Shown here one piece after another: positions 8,180-16,655 of a stretch of 41,455 nucleotides of DNA; the stretch's first letter is position 1, and each line of letters begins with the position of its first letter. This stretch comes from Alphaproteobacteria bacterium (GTDB lineage: Bacteria; Pseudomonadota; Alphaproteobacteria; CALKHQ01). The notes under the pieces are model-generated. The model had not been told where the DNA came from. It made no database searches and saw only the letters and a list, made by a program, of their open reading frames with translations. The stretch lies in contig JAWKYB010000028.1 in NCBI GenBank assembly GCA_041396705.1, positions 1 to 41,455 of the forward strand. Reading direction: 5' to 3'. The translations under genes and the position numbers were made by a program.

Positions 8180-8723
8180 GTGTCGTCCTCCCCCTGTGGT
8201 CGCGCCAGCGCTCCTCGAGCTCGATGGCGATGCGCTCCAGCCGGCCCATCACCCACATCGACAGCACGACGGCGCCGGTGAACAGATAGATGCCCTCGTG
8301 CACCCAGACCGACGATATCAGCGATACGCTCAAGCCGGCGACCACGATGGCAAAGATGAAGACGTCGAGCATCGACCATTTGCCGAGCTGCTCAATCCGC
8401 CGCACCAGGCGCAGCGGCGCGCGCACCTCCAGGCTGGCCCAGCGCCACGCCCACAGCCCGAGCACGATCTTCAACAGCGGAAAGATCATCGAGAACACGA
8501 CGATGACCGCGAACAGGAAATACTGCTCGTCATTCCATAGCGCGATCGCGGCACCCAGGATCGACAGGTCGTCCTCGACCAGCGGCACCGATTCCACCGT
8601 GATCGCCGGCAGGTAGACGCCGAGCAGCAGGCAGGCCAGCGCCACCAGCAACAGCGGCGTCAGCAGCCAGCGGTCCGGCACGTCGGCGTGCCGGCACAGC
8701 GCTTCCTTGGCCGGGCTCAGCAT
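8172..8723 (-). CDS. PqiA-domain (paraquat-inducible protein A-like) membrane protein
   Basis: A 183-residue integral membrane protein with four hydrophobic helices (about residues 20-40, 67-92, 118-140 and 145-160) and the PqiA signature GKWSMLDVF at about 114-122. PqiA proteins sit in the inner membrane beside MCE-type lipid transport proteins. This one is a single-domain version and has no MCE gene next to it; instead it overlaps the aldolase gene. The role in envelope lipid handling is therefore family knowledge only. Confidence 0.8.
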   Translation of the reverse strand: MLSPAKEALCRHADVPDRWLLTPLLLVALACLLLGVYLPAITVESVPLVEDDLSILGAAIALWNDEQYFLFAVIVVFSMIFPLLKIVLGLWAWRWASLEVRAPLRLVRRIEQLGKWSMLDVFIFAIVVAGLSVSLISSVWVHEGIYLFTGAVVLSMWVMGRLERIAIELEERWRDHRGRTTHG

Positions 8724-8764
8724 GCGGCGAAGCCGTCCTTGCCGCGCGACCCGCTCCGCAGTGC

Positions 8765-8846
8765 GTCATCCCGCGGCTCGGCCCGGGGATCTCTTTGGGA
8801 CGGGGCGCCGACGGCAACAGGTCCCCGGTTCGAGCCCGGGGATGAC
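8765..8846. repeat. REP-like intergenic palindrome
   Basis: Two arms of 28 bases, 8765-8792 and 8819-8846, form an imperfect inverted repeat: the left arm begins GTCATCCCGCGGCTCGGCCC and the right arm ends CGAGCCCGGGGATGAC. It lies between the PqiA-like gene and the end of proS. This matches a class of dispersed palindromes common in alphaproteobacterial spacers. In RNA it would fold as a long hairpin and could end or stabilise the proS transcript. Confidence 0.75.
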
Positions 8847-8887
8847 GTGCTGTGGGAGACGATGGCAGGTCGGCCGGGCATTCCGCC

Positions 8888-10408
8888 TCAATAGGCCTTG
8901 GCGAAGATGGCGTCGGTGGTTGCCGGCTTGCCGGTCAGCACGCATTTGCCCTCGGTCCCCGACTGGTCGAACGGCAGGCATCGGATCGACACGCCGAGGT
9001 CGGCCAGCTTCGCCTCCGACTCCCGCTCGCCGCACCACTTGGCGCGGACGAAGCCGCGCTCGGCGTCGTAGGCGTCGGCGCCCTTGCCGCCGAAATACTC
9101 GCGGAAGTCGTCGTAGGTGGCGATGTCGTCGCGGCTGCGCTGCCGGCGATAGGCCAGCGCCTGGCCGAACAGCGACCGGTGCAACTCGTCGAGCTGCGCG
9201 GCGATGCCGCCGACGAACTCGGCGCGGCCGACGATCGCCTTCTTCTCGCCCAGCCGGTCGCGGCGGACGAAGGCGACGCCATCGTTCTCGATGTCGCGTG
9301 GCCCGACCTCGGCGACGATCGGCGTGCCCTTCTTGATCCACTCCCAGCGCTTGTCCTGCGAGGGCAGGTCGCGGGCGTCGACCCGCACCCGCACCGGCGC
9401 GCCGGCGTATGACTGGGCCGACAGCTCGTCGGCGATGCGGTTGGCGTAGTCCAGCACCGGGCCGGCCTGGCTGGGGTCGCGGATGATCGGCACGATCATC
9501 ACCTGGCGCGGCGCCACCTTCGGCGGCACGCGCAGGCCGTCGTCGTCGCCATGGGTCATGATCAGCGCGCCGATCAGCCGGGTCGACGAGCCCCAGGAGG
9601 TGGTCCAGACATAGTCCAGCCCCTCCTCGCGGGTCTGGAAGCGGATGTTGGCGGCCTTGGCGAAATTCTGGCCGAGGAAGTGCGAGGTGCCGGACTGCAG
9701 CGCCTTGCCGTCCTGCATCATCGCCTCGATGGTGGTGGTGCGGTCGGCGCCGGGGAAGCGCTCGCTCTCCGACTTCTCGCCGGGGATGACCGGGATCGCC
9801 ATCACGTCCTCGACCACCTCGCGATAGACCTCCAGCATCCGCATCATCTCCTCCACCGCCTCGTCGGCGGTGGCGTGCGCGGTATGGCCCTCCTGCCAGA
9901 GGAACTCGGAGGTGCGCAGGAAGATGCGCGGCCGCATTTCCCAGCGCACCACGTTGGCCCACTGGTTCACCAGCACCGGCAGGTCGCGATAACTCTGGAT
10001 CCAGTCGCGGAACGCCTCGCCGATGATGGTCTCGGAGGTCGGCCGCACGATCAGCGGCTCCTCCAGCTCGCCCTCCGGCACCAGCTTGCCGTCGTGCATC
10101 GCCAGCCGGTGGTGGGTGACCACCGCCATCTCCTTGGCGAAGCCCTCGACGTGCTGGGCCTCCTTCTCGATGAAGCGCAGCGGGATGAACAGCGGGAAAT
10201 AGCAGTTGTCGTGACCGGTGGCCTTGATGCGGTCGTCCATCGCCCGCTGCACCAACTCCCAGATGCCGTAGCCCCAGGGCTTGATCACCATGCAGCCGCG
10301 CACCGGCGCATTGTCCGCCATGTCGGCGGCGCGGATGATCTGCTGGTACCAGCCGGGATAGTCCTCCGCCCGGGTGGGCGAGATCGCATGCGTCGGGGCC
10401 TTGGCCAT
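8888..10408 (-). CDS. proS: Proline--tRNA ligase, archaeal/eukaryotic type (ProS type 3)
   Basis: Charges tRNA-Pro with proline in the cytoplasm. The 506-residue product starts at ATG 10408. It has the class II synthetase motifs: PVRGCMVIKPWGYGIWE (motif 1 region, 35-51), VVRWEMRPRIFLRTSEFLWQ (motif 2, 153-172) and MTHGDDDGLRVPP (motif 3, 284-296). These and QEGHTAHAT are typical of the archaeal/eukaryote-like ProRS, not of the E. coli-type enzyme with its editing insertion. The C-terminal zinc-type domain retains three cysteines (in AKWCGERE, SIRCLPF and GKCVLTG). No second proS lies in the window. Confidence 0.95.
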   Translation of the reverse strand: MAKAPTHAISPTRAEDYPGWYQQIIRAADMADNAPVRGCMVIKPWGYGIWELVQRAMDDRIKATGHDNCYFPLFIPLRFIEKEAQHVEGFAKEMAVVTHHRLAMHDGKLVPEGELEEPLIVRPTSETIIGEAFRDWIQSYRDLPVLVNQWANVVRWEMRPRIFLRTSEFLWQEGHTAHATADEAVEEMMRMLEVYREVVEDVMAIPVIPGEKSESERFPGADRTTTIEAMMQDGKALQSGTSHFLGQNFAKAANIRFQTREEGLDYVWTTSWGSSTRLIGALIMTHGDDDGLRVPPKVAPRQVMIVPIIRDPSQAGPVLDYANRIADELSAQSYAGAPVRVRVDARDLPSQDKRWEWIKKGTPIVAEVGPRDIENDGVAFVRRDRLGEKKAIVGRAEFVGGIAAQLDELHRSLFGQALAYRRQRSRDDIATYDDFREYFGGKGADAYDAERGFVRAKWCGERESEAKLADLGVSIRCLPFDQSGTEGKCVLTGKPATTDAIFAKAY

Positions 10409-10530
10409 CGGTGGGTCCTGTGCTGTGACGGCGGCGAGGGGCGGGCGGAGGATTAGCGGAATGTGCGGCGGGGGGCAATGCGGGGGCGAACAGCATGCAA
10501 CGTCGGGCGCTCCGGCATCGGCCCCGTGGA

Positions 10531-10551
10531 TGGCCGGATCAAGCCCGGCCA
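10531..10551. repeat. Small intergenic palindrome TGGCCGG/CCGGCCA
   Basis: Perfect seven-base arms (10531-10537 and 10545-10551) around the loop ATCAAGC. The same core (GGATCAAGCCCGGCC) is a widespread dispersed palindrome in alphaproteobacteria. It sits in the spacer between proS and the RAYT gene, 24 bases from the first RAYT-associated repeat. Confidence 0.6.
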
Positions 10552-10574
10552 AGGCGGTAGCAACAGAAATCCGG

Positions 10575-11373
10575 GAAATCCGGGGACACGGAAATCCGGG
10601 GACACTATTCCTGGCCGGGAAATCCGGGGACACTATTCCTAATTCTCCGACTGCTTTGGCTTCCGCCCTGGCTTGCGGCGCTTGAGCTGGCGGCCGGTCG
10701 CCGCCTCCAGCTTTGCCACGAAGCCGTCGCTGCCCAGCGGGCGACCTGTTCGCGCATGCGCCTCGATCGCTGCTGCGGCCTCGTCGGTCAGGTCGCCCGC
10801 CTCCAGCCCGTGGCGCAGCATCGCCCGCCAGTTGCGGTGCAGACCGGCGGTGCACTTGAGGTCGGTGAGCCCGTCCGCCTGCCCCTCGACATGGGCCTGC
10901 GCGCTCGACCAGCGCCACGCCTCGGCGCGGGTGACGAGGCCGGCCCGCACGGGATTCAGCTCCACATAGCGGACCGCCGTCACCAGGTGGGCGTCATCCA
11001 TCGGATAGCTCGCAAACCGCCCCTGCCACAGATAGCCCGTCCATCCGTGGGCGGAATTGATGCGCCGCGAGTAGCGCCGGTGCGCCTCCGACAGGGCAGC
11101 GCGCAGACCGTCCTCGCTCGCGGGCACGAGGATCAGGTGCACGTGGTTGGGCATCAGGCACCAGGCGAGGCAGCGCACGTCCTCGCTCCGGCAGGCAGCC
11201 GAGACCAGGGCGACATAGGCCGCATAGTCGGCATCCTCGAAGAACACGTCCTGGCGGCGGTTGCCCCGCTGCGTGACGTGGTGGGCGACGCCGGGAACGA
11301 CGATGCGCGCGAGCCGAGCCATGGCTTAGCCTAGCCGAGCGATTTGCGAGGTGCAATTAGGTACTGTGTCCCT
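10575..11373. mobile_element. RAYT element with flanking GGGGACAC repeats
   Basis: The transposase gene is bracketed by related ends. On the left there are three direct copies of GAAATCCGGGGACAC (10575-10589, 10591-10605, 10619-10633), the last two extending to CACTATTCC. On the right, 11355-11372 read on the minus strand gives GGGACACAGTACCTAATT, an inverted match to the innermost left copy GGGGACACTATTCCTAATT (10626-10644). No target-site duplication was evident. The arrangement fits a domesticated or semi-mobile REP-associated tyrosine transposase locus. Confidence 0.75.
10639..11322 (-). CDS. REP-associated tyrosine transposase (RAYT, Y1/IS200-like)
   Basis: A 227-residue single-strand DNA transposase of the TnpA-REP group. 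The HUH metal motif is in MPNHVHLIL (His60, His62), the likely catalytic tyrosine is Tyr119 in AVRYVELNPVRAGL, and GYLWQGRFASYP is typical of the family. The C-terminus is strongly basic (LKRRKPGRKPK), as expected for REP recognition. The start at 11322 follows the family N-terminus MARLARIVVPGVAHHVTQRG. Its stop falls inside the innermost left repeat, so gene and repeats form one unit. It is intact and may be active. Confidence 0.93.
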   Translation of the reverse strand: MARLARIVVPGVAHHVTQRGNRRQDVFFEDADYAAYVALVSAACRSEDVRCLAWCLMPNHVHLILVPASEDGLRAALSEAHRRYSRRINSAHGWTGYLWQGRFASYPMDDAHLVTAVRYVELNPVRAGLVTRAEAWRWSSAQAHVEGQADGLTDLKCTAGLHRNWRAMLRHGLEAGDLTDEAAAAIEAHARTGRPLGSDGFVAKLEAATGRQLKRRKPGRKPKQSEN

Positions 11374-11415
11374 AGATAGTCGCCGCACTCGGGAGCATAT
11401 CTCACGGGGGACGGC

Positions 11416-12273
11416 TCAATACACGCAGCACCGGTCGAACATCGTCCGGTAGGCTGACTCGTCGGTTTCCTCGTTCATCGGCGGGATCACGCAGAAATAC
11501 GGGTTCTCTTCGAAGAAGGCGCGGCACTGCTCGTCGTCGTCGGGCTTGTCCGCGCCGCAGGCCTCCGCGCTGTAGGTGTCGCGGCCGAGGTCGGGCTCGG
11601 CTCCGGCGGCCAGGCGCTGGGCGAGGTGGGTGGCGACGGCGGCCATGGTCTCGCCGTAGTAGGCGGTCGGCGCATAGAGATAGGGCCGGCCGACAAGGGC
11701 CGGGGTGCGGTCGCTGGGCGTGCGGGCCAGCGGCAGGCCCTCGACGAACAGGCGCTCGAGGATGTCGTACATGGCCGAGATGTGGGCGATCGAGTTGGTC
11801 ACCGTCGCCCAGCCGATCACCAGTTCGCCGTTGAACGCCTGCGAGACGCGCGCGAAATCGCCGTGCACGGCATTGGCCATGCAGCCGTCGACGACGACGG
11901 CGAGCAGCCGCGGCGGCACCCGTCGGCTGTCCGCCGGCCCGTCGCGCAGCGCACAGCCGATGGCATCGAATGTCAGGGTCTCGTTTTCGCTCAAGCCCAC
12001 GCACATCGTGTTGGAGTGGGTGTTCAGGTAGAGCACGTCGCCCTGGCCTAGGCTGCCGACCAGCGCCAGGAACGTGGCCTGGTCGGTCACCCGCGTCGGG
12101 TGGTGCCGGGCCGGGCCGATCAGGGGCAGCGGATCGAAATGGGCCACCATCTCGGCGACGCGGTTGTCGAGCGCGTCGCCCAGCGTGAGAAACAGCGAGT
12201 CGGCCCGCGCCGGCCCGGCCAGCAGCGGCAGCATCCAGGCAAGCACGCACAGGGTTCGGCAGGGAAACGGCAT
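11416..12273 (-). CDS. Secreted His/Cys protein, possible clan CD (caspase-like) fold
   Basis: A 285-residue exported protein with signal peptide (residues 1-24, cleavage after ARA). I do not recognise a named family. Two buried-strand motifs stand out: GDVLYLNTHSN with His86 and LLAVVVDGCMAN with Cys131, 45 residues apart. This spacing and the hydrophobic-strand context resemble the His/Cys dyad of clan CD peptidases (caspase, CHAT, gingipain), although the usual HG after the histidine is replaced by HS. Eight or more cysteines, several near the C-terminus, may form disulfides. It stands alone between the RAYT and a lipoprotein gene. The peptidase idea is inference. Confidence 0.6.
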   Translation of the reverse strand: MPFPCRTLCVLAWMLPLLAGPARADSLFLTLGDALDNRVAEMVAHFDPLPLIGPARHHPTRVTDQATFLALVGSLGQGDVLYLNTHSNTMCVGLSENETLTFDAIGCALRDGPADSRRVPPRLLAVVVDGCMANAVHGDFARVSQAFNGELVIGWATVTNSIAHISAMYDILERLFVEGLPLARTPSDRTPALVGRPYLYAPTAYYGETMAAVATHLAQRLAAGAEPDLGRDTYSAEACGADKPDDDEQCRAFFEENPYFCVIPPMNEETDESAYRTMFDRCCVY

Positions 12274-12466
12274 CGGCGAGGCCTCGCGGTTTGGTTGGCG
12301 TTGGAGGCGCAGGTTGCCAGGCCGACGAGCGCGGTGCCTTGCTTGCGGTCAATGACCGCGCGCCGCGGGAAACCCGCAGTCGGACGCCTGTCGCGCCCGC
12401 GCCCGTCATTTGGCGCCCGCGTCCGCGTGCCGCGCCCCGTCGATGCGGCGGCGGGTGGCGCTGCGC

Positions 12467-13045
12467 TCAGGGCCGGTTGCCGAAAGCGCGGTCGAGCAGG
12501 CCGATCAGCTCGGTCGTTTCGGGGTGATCGTTGACCGCCGGGGCGGCCAGCCTGCGGGCGACCGGCACCACGCGAAGGATGTCGCTGCCGGGGATCGGCA
12601 CGAAGCAGCGCAGCGTGTCGACGCCGGCGTCGAAGACGGTCGGCTCGCCTGTCTCGACAAGGTCGCCGTCGCGGATCGCCCAGGCAAGTTCGACGATCCG
12701 CGCGAGGTCCGCCGCCGGCACGGTCCGGTCGAGCGGCACGGCGCCGGCATAGCGCGCCTGCAGGCTGCGGGCCGACGGCGGCGGCGGGGGAATCACGACG
12801 CCGGGACCGGCCGCGCCGGACGCGGAGCCGTCCGCGCGCGTGGGATCGTAGCCCAGGATGCGTCCGTCGCTGGCGATCCCCAGCACCCAATGGATGGGCG
12901 GATAGAGGTCGGGCCAGGCGGCATTGCTGTACTCCTGCTCGCACAGGATCGGCGGTGCCGGCTGCGGCGCCGGGTCTGCCGCCACGCATCCCGCAACCAG
13001 CAGGCAGGCGGAAACGCCGCCGCGCCACGTTCCGATCCAGGTCAT
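12467..13045 (-). CDS. Putative lipoprotein of unknown function
   Basis: A 192-residue product from ATG 13045, chosen because it is preceded by GGGGAGC and begins directly with a lipoprotein signal: SACLLVAGC gives a lipobox with Cys20. The mature part has a proline-rich stretch (VVIPPPPPSARS, about residues 86-97) and a C-terminal half with IVELAWAIRDGDLVETGE. No family was recognised. The gene is flanked by single genes on the same strand with spacers of 120-190 bases. A longer reading from 13129 is possible but would bury the lipobox. Confidence 0.6.
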   Translation of the reverse strand: MTWIGTWRGGVSACLLVAGCVAADPAPQPAPPILCEQEYSNAAWPDLYPPIHWVLGIASDGRILGYDPTRADGSASGAAGPGVVIPPPPPSARSLQARYAGAVPLDRTVPAADLARIVELAWAIRDGDLVETGEPTVFDAGVDTLRCFVPIPGSDILRVVPVARRLAAPAVNDHPETTELIGLLDRAFGNRP

Positions 13046-13166
13046 CGGCTGCTCCCCGTCGGTCGGCGCCCGATCAAGGCCGGACCGGCCATTCAACCGC
13101 GCCGAACAAGGCGGAAATCCGGCTCTCATGCGACCGGAGGTCCGGAACGCCGCCGCCAGCGCGGCC

Positions 13167-14147
13167 TCAGCCCCCGACCGCCTCGGCCGCCGTCGTCCCG
13201 CGGTAGCGGCGGTCCGTGACCTCGTCGCGCAGATGGGCGAGCTCGGCGGCGAGCGCGCGGCGGCCGGCTTCGGCTTGCGCGCCGGTCGGGTTGTCGGCGA
13301 TCTCGGAGGCCGGGTCGCCGGCCACCCGGGTGGCGATCAGCACGCGCGGCCTGGCGTAGTCGTAGGGCCGCGCCCGGTGCAGCAGGCAGCGGTTGTCCCA
13401 CAGCAGGCTGTCGCCCGGCTGCCAATGGTGTGCGTAGACGCGGGATGGCTCGGAGACGATGAACTCGGTCAGCGCCTGCAGCAGGGCCCGGCTCTCGTCG
13501 CGGCCGAGCCCGGGAATGCCGAAGGCGTGGCGGGCGACGAAGATGCTCCTGCCGCCGGTCTCCGGGTGCAGCTTGACCAGCGGCCGCAGATACGCGTTGC
13601 CCTCGAAGATCGAGTCCGGCCGGATCGGCGGAAAATCGCCGAGGTCGTTCGCCTGCGAGTATTCGGAGGCGTGATAGGCCGCCAGATGCGCGATCCGCCG
13701 TTTCGTCGCCGCGTCGAGAGCGGTCCATGCAGCCCGGCAATCCGCCAGTTCGGTCTCGCCGCCGGCGTCCGGCACCTCGACCGCCGAGAGCATGGCGCAC
13801 TTGCTGGAGACCAGCCGGTAGGTCGAGTCCGTGTGCCAGGCCTCGTTGCCGATGTTGATGCGCATGACCTGGGTCTCGAGGTCGAGCGTGTCGCCGTATT
13901 CGCCTTCGCGCAGCCGCGGCCGGTTGGCCATCGGGATGGGGCCGAACTCGAGCGGGCCGAACCGCTCGCAGAAGTCCACATTCTGCTGCTCGGTCAGGAA
14001 CTGGCCGGGAAAGCACAGGAAGCCGTATTCCAGGAAGGCTTCATGGATGCTGGCGAACGCGCCATCGTCGATGCCGGCGAGGCGGACGCCGGTGACGACG
14101 GCGCCGAAGGTCTTGCCGGCGACCGGCGTGATCACCATCGCGCTCAT
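13167..14147 (-). CDS. TauD/TfdA-family Fe(II)/2-oxoglutarate dioxygenase
   Basis: A 326-residue non-haem iron oxygenase that couples 2-oxoglutarate decarboxylation to hydroxylation of a substrate. The iron triad is His105 and Asp107 in EAWHTDSTY and His257 in NRCLLHRARPYD; Arg268 is correctly placed eleven residues later to bind 2-oxoglutarate. The N-terminus (GAVVTGVRLAGIDDGAFASI) fits the family. Known members attack taurine, 2,4-D and similar compounds, but the substrate cannot be assigned here as no sulfonate or transport genes are nearby. It is divergent from the ABM-like gene with a 160-base spacer. Confidence 0.9.
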   Translation of the reverse strand: MSAMVITPVAGKTFGAVVTGVRLAGIDDGAFASIHEAFLEYGFLCFPGQFLTEQQNVDFCERFGPLEFGPIPMANRPRLREGEYGDTLDLETQVMRINIGNEAWHTDSTYRLVSSKCAMLSAVEVPDAGGETELADCRAAWTALDAATKRRIAHLAAYHASEYSQANDLGDFPPIRPDSIFEGNAYLRPLVKLHPETGGRSIFVARHAFGIPGLGRDESRALLQALTEFIVSEPSRVYAHHWQPGDSLLWDNRCLLHRARPYDYARPRVLIATRVAGDPASEIADNPTGAQAEAGRRALAAELAHLRDEVTDRRYRGTTAAEAVGG

Positions 14148-14307
14148 GCCTGCTTCCCCGCTACCACGCAGCCCCTTATGTCGGGCCAGTCTAGTGCCGG
14201 ACGGTCGCTACCCTCCAGTACGACCTGCGCGCGCGCTCACTTTGTTGTCCCGTCGGCGGTCGAATCGGTGCACCATCCCGGCAACCGAAACAGCAGGGTC
14301 ACCCGCG

Positions 14308-14694
14308 ATGAGTTTGTTCGTCCTCGAAGCGTTCGAATACGTCCATGCCGCCCATGCCGCGGAATATGAGCGGCGCGGTGCGGCCATCCAGGCCAAGGTG
14401 AAGGCGATCGAGCCGGACATGCTGGTGCATCTGCAGACCAGGATCGCCACGACCGACACCGAGGTGACCTATCGCTGGCTCGAGGTGTTCCGCAACTTCG
14501 AAGGCATGGCTGCCCATTTCGACGGCGCGCACGTGAAGGAGCACCTGCGCTATCTGAACGACGGCGTGCTGTCGCGGCCGACGGACCTCAAGCTACACGT
14601 CGACTGGACCGCGGAACAGAAGGCCGCGTGGCGCGCGCGCGTGCCGAGCATCGAGTTCGTCGACCCGGTGAACGCGTTCTTCCGGACGGTCTGA
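14308..14694 (+). CDS. Small ABM-like (dimeric alpha/beta barrel) protein
   Basis: A 128-residue cytoplasmic protein from ATG 14308. The pattern of strands and helices (FVLEAFEYVHAAHAAEYERR ... VTYRWLEVFRNFEGMAAHF, then VKEHLRYL) resembles the antibiotic-biosynthesis-monooxygenase / dimeric barrel superfamily, with a C-terminal extension of about 30 residues. No catalytic residues can be named. It is divergent from the TauD-like gene, and the two might share a control region at 14148-14307, in which I see no clear operator. Confidence 0.55.
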   Translation: MSLFVLEAFEYVHAAHAAEYERRGAAIQAKVKAIEPDMLVHLQTRIATTDTEVTYRWLEVFRNFEGMAAHFDGAHVKEHLRYLNDGVLSRPTDLKLHVDWTAEQKAAWRARVPSIEFVDPVNAFFRTV

Positions 14695-14849
14695 CGATCG
14701 CGCCGACCGATCGCGCCCCGCTGCGGCGCGCCGGTCCGAACATGGGGAATCGACCCCATGGCCATGCCGGCGGCGATGGGCGACACTGCACAGATCGAAG
14801 GCAGGCCGGGTCGCGGGCTGTCGCAAGGACAGCTGGAGACGACGCCACG

Positions 14850-15398
14850 ATGACGAAACCCGCACACGGCCGCCGTGCGATCCGCGGCGGCCTGGCCGCC
14901 TGCATCGCGATGAGCCTCGCCGCCTGCGTCCCGGTGGCCGGCACGCCGCAGGGCCCGGGGGTCGGGCCCGGCCCTGGTTTCGGTCCGGCCGCATCGAACG
15001 GCGTCTGGTCGGTGCCGTTCTTCGATACCCAGGGCGCGCCGTGGACCACCAGCGAGGGCGCGCTGCGCATGCGCAACGTCGAGGAACTGGCCGGCCCGAC
15101 CTCGTTGTTCCTCTACGGCGTCTACGAGGACGGCACGCGCCTGGTCTGGGGCACGCTCGACTATGCGACCGGCAAGTGGCAGGGCAACTGGGCGCGCGCC
15201 GGCGGGCCGGTGGCCTGTCCGATCGCGCTGCCGCCGCCGCCGCAGCTTGTCGGCGAGGGCTTCCAGTTCCAGCAGCCGCTCTACGTCTGGGGCACGTTCG
15301 ACGTGACCATGCAGGGCGAGATCGCCTTCGACGGCAGCTGGGGCAGCTGCGGCATTCCGGTCGGCGCGGCGTGGACCGGCCGGGCGCAGGGGGCCTGA
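14850..15398 (+). CDS. Putative lipoprotein of unknown function
   Basis: A 182-residue product from ATG 14850 behind GGAGACGACG. The signal ends in a lipobox (SLAAC, Cys26), followed by a Gly/Pro linker (GTPQGPGVGPGPGFGP) that probably tethers the domain away from the membrane. The mature domain is Trp/Gly-rich with two cysteines (VACPIAL and GSCGIPV), likely a small beta structure. The family is unknown. It converges on the next gene with 56 bases between stops. Confidence 0.6.
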   Translation: MTKPAHGRRAIRGGLAACIAMSLAACVPVAGTPQGPGVGPGPGFGPAASNGVWSVPFFDTQGAPWTTSEGALRMRNVEELAGPTSLFLYGVYEDGTRLVWGTLDYATGKWQGNWARAGGPVACPIALPPPPQLVGEGFQFQQPLYVWGTFDVTMQGEIAFDGSWGSCGIPVGAAWTGRAQGA

Positions 15399-15454
15399 TT
15401 GCCGCGATCCGACCGGCGGGTGCGCTGCAGGGCAGCCCGTTCCCCGGCCAGCCC

Positions 15455-16489
15455 CTACTGAGCCGGCTGGTAGCCCGGTACGATCTCGTCCAGCGCCATC
15501 GGCACGCCGATCAGGGCCGGTTCGCCGCTGCGGCCCTGCACCTGGTCGATCCAGGCCATGGCGTCGTTCAGGCCGCGCAGCGAGTAGCGCACGGTCTGGC
15601 GGCTGCCGTTGGCGACGGTCTGGGTCACGTCGAGGAAGGCGGCGGTGCGCATCGCGGCGAGGATCTGCTCGTTGGCGGGCCAGGCGAAGTAGTTGTGGCC
15701 CATGATGTCGCCATAGCCCTCGCCGGCGGCCAGCGTCCAGCTCTGCTGGCCGACGGTCACCTGGATCGGCGTGCCGGGCACCGGCCCCTCGAACGCGCCG
15801 GCGAAGCTGAGGATCCAGGCGGTGCCGGGGAAGCCCAGCCGGTTCATCACCAGTGTCGACGAGAAGCTGTTGCCGTCGGAGGTGGGCGTGTCGCTGAAGG
15901 TGGTGGCATCGCAGCCGCCGTCTGGCCGGCAGGTGGCCATGTAGTCGGCGAAATACTGGCGCTGGCGGGTGGCCGGCGGCTGGACGGCGGTCGACTGGCC
16001 GCCGTCGCCGGCGCAGACGACGTCGAGCGCGGCGATGGCGGCGCTGGAGCCGGCCAGGCTGACGGTCGTCGCCGTCACCCCGTCGAACACCATCGTCAGC
16101 GTGCCGCCGTGGCGCAGCGCCGCGATCAGCGCGGGTGTCGGCTGGGGGTTCAGATAGTCGGCGTCGAGACCGCCGACGATCCGGAACTGGCCGAGGGGCT
16201 GGCCGTCGACGGCGAGCGCGACGGTGCCGTATTGCGCACCGTTCTGGCCGGTGGCGCCGTCAACCGACAGTGTGCTCTGGCAATGCAGCGCGATGGCGAA
16301 GCGGCCGTCCGCGGACCGGTTGCCGGTGCTCGGCAGCAGATAGCACTCGCCGTTCTCAGGCTCGCCGCACACCGGGTCGTAGATCGGCGGCTGTGGGGTC
16401 GACCAGCGTCCGGCCTGCGCCTGGGCCGCTCCGGCTGTCGCGGCGAGGGCGAGCAGTGCGGTCGCCGCGAGAGTTGTCGTGCGCGTCAT
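15455..16489 (-). CDS. Secreted protein of unknown function
   Basis: 344 residues from ATG 16489, behind an excellent ribosome site (GGGAGGACGAAGCCC). The signal peptide is MTRTTTLAATALLALAATAG with cleavage near AQA (residues 22-26). The mature protein contains two repeated-looking beta modules: VALAVDGQPLGQFRIVGG and TPIQVTVGQQSWTLAAG, each followed by an alpha segment (TPALIAALRHGGTLTMVF and NEQILAAMRTAAFLDVTQ). This duplication resembles invasion-associated protein B-like or similar envelope proteins, but I cannot assign a family. It is divergent from the SDR gene with a 166-base spacer. Confidence 0.6.
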   Translation of the reverse strand: MTRTTTLAATALLALAATAGAAQAQAGRWSTPQPPIYDPVCGEPENGECYLLPSTGNRSADGRFAIALHCQSTLSVDGATGQNGAQYGTVALAVDGQPLGQFRIVGGLDADYLNPQPTPALIAALRHGGTLTMVFDGVTATTVSLAGSSAAIAALDVVCAGDGGQSTAVQPPATRQRQYFADYMATCRPDGGCDATTFSDTPTSDGNSFSSTLVMNRLGFPGTAWILSFAGAFEGPVPGTPIQVTVGQQSWTLAAGEGYGDIMGHNYFAWPANEQILAAMRTAAFLDVTQTVANGSRQTVRYSLRGLNDAMAWIDQVQGRSGEPALIGVPMALDEIVPGYQPAQ

Positions 16490-16655
16490 GGGCTTCGTCC
16501 TCCCTGGTGATCCCAGCCGGTTTGGTCGGTGCCAAGGTCGCATCGATGGCGGGCGCGGTCCACCGGCAATCCGCGCCGTCGGCGCCCATGGCGGCGCGCC
16601 GGCCGATCTGTCACCCTGGGGCGGCGATACGAACCGACGACGGGGGAGGAGAGGG

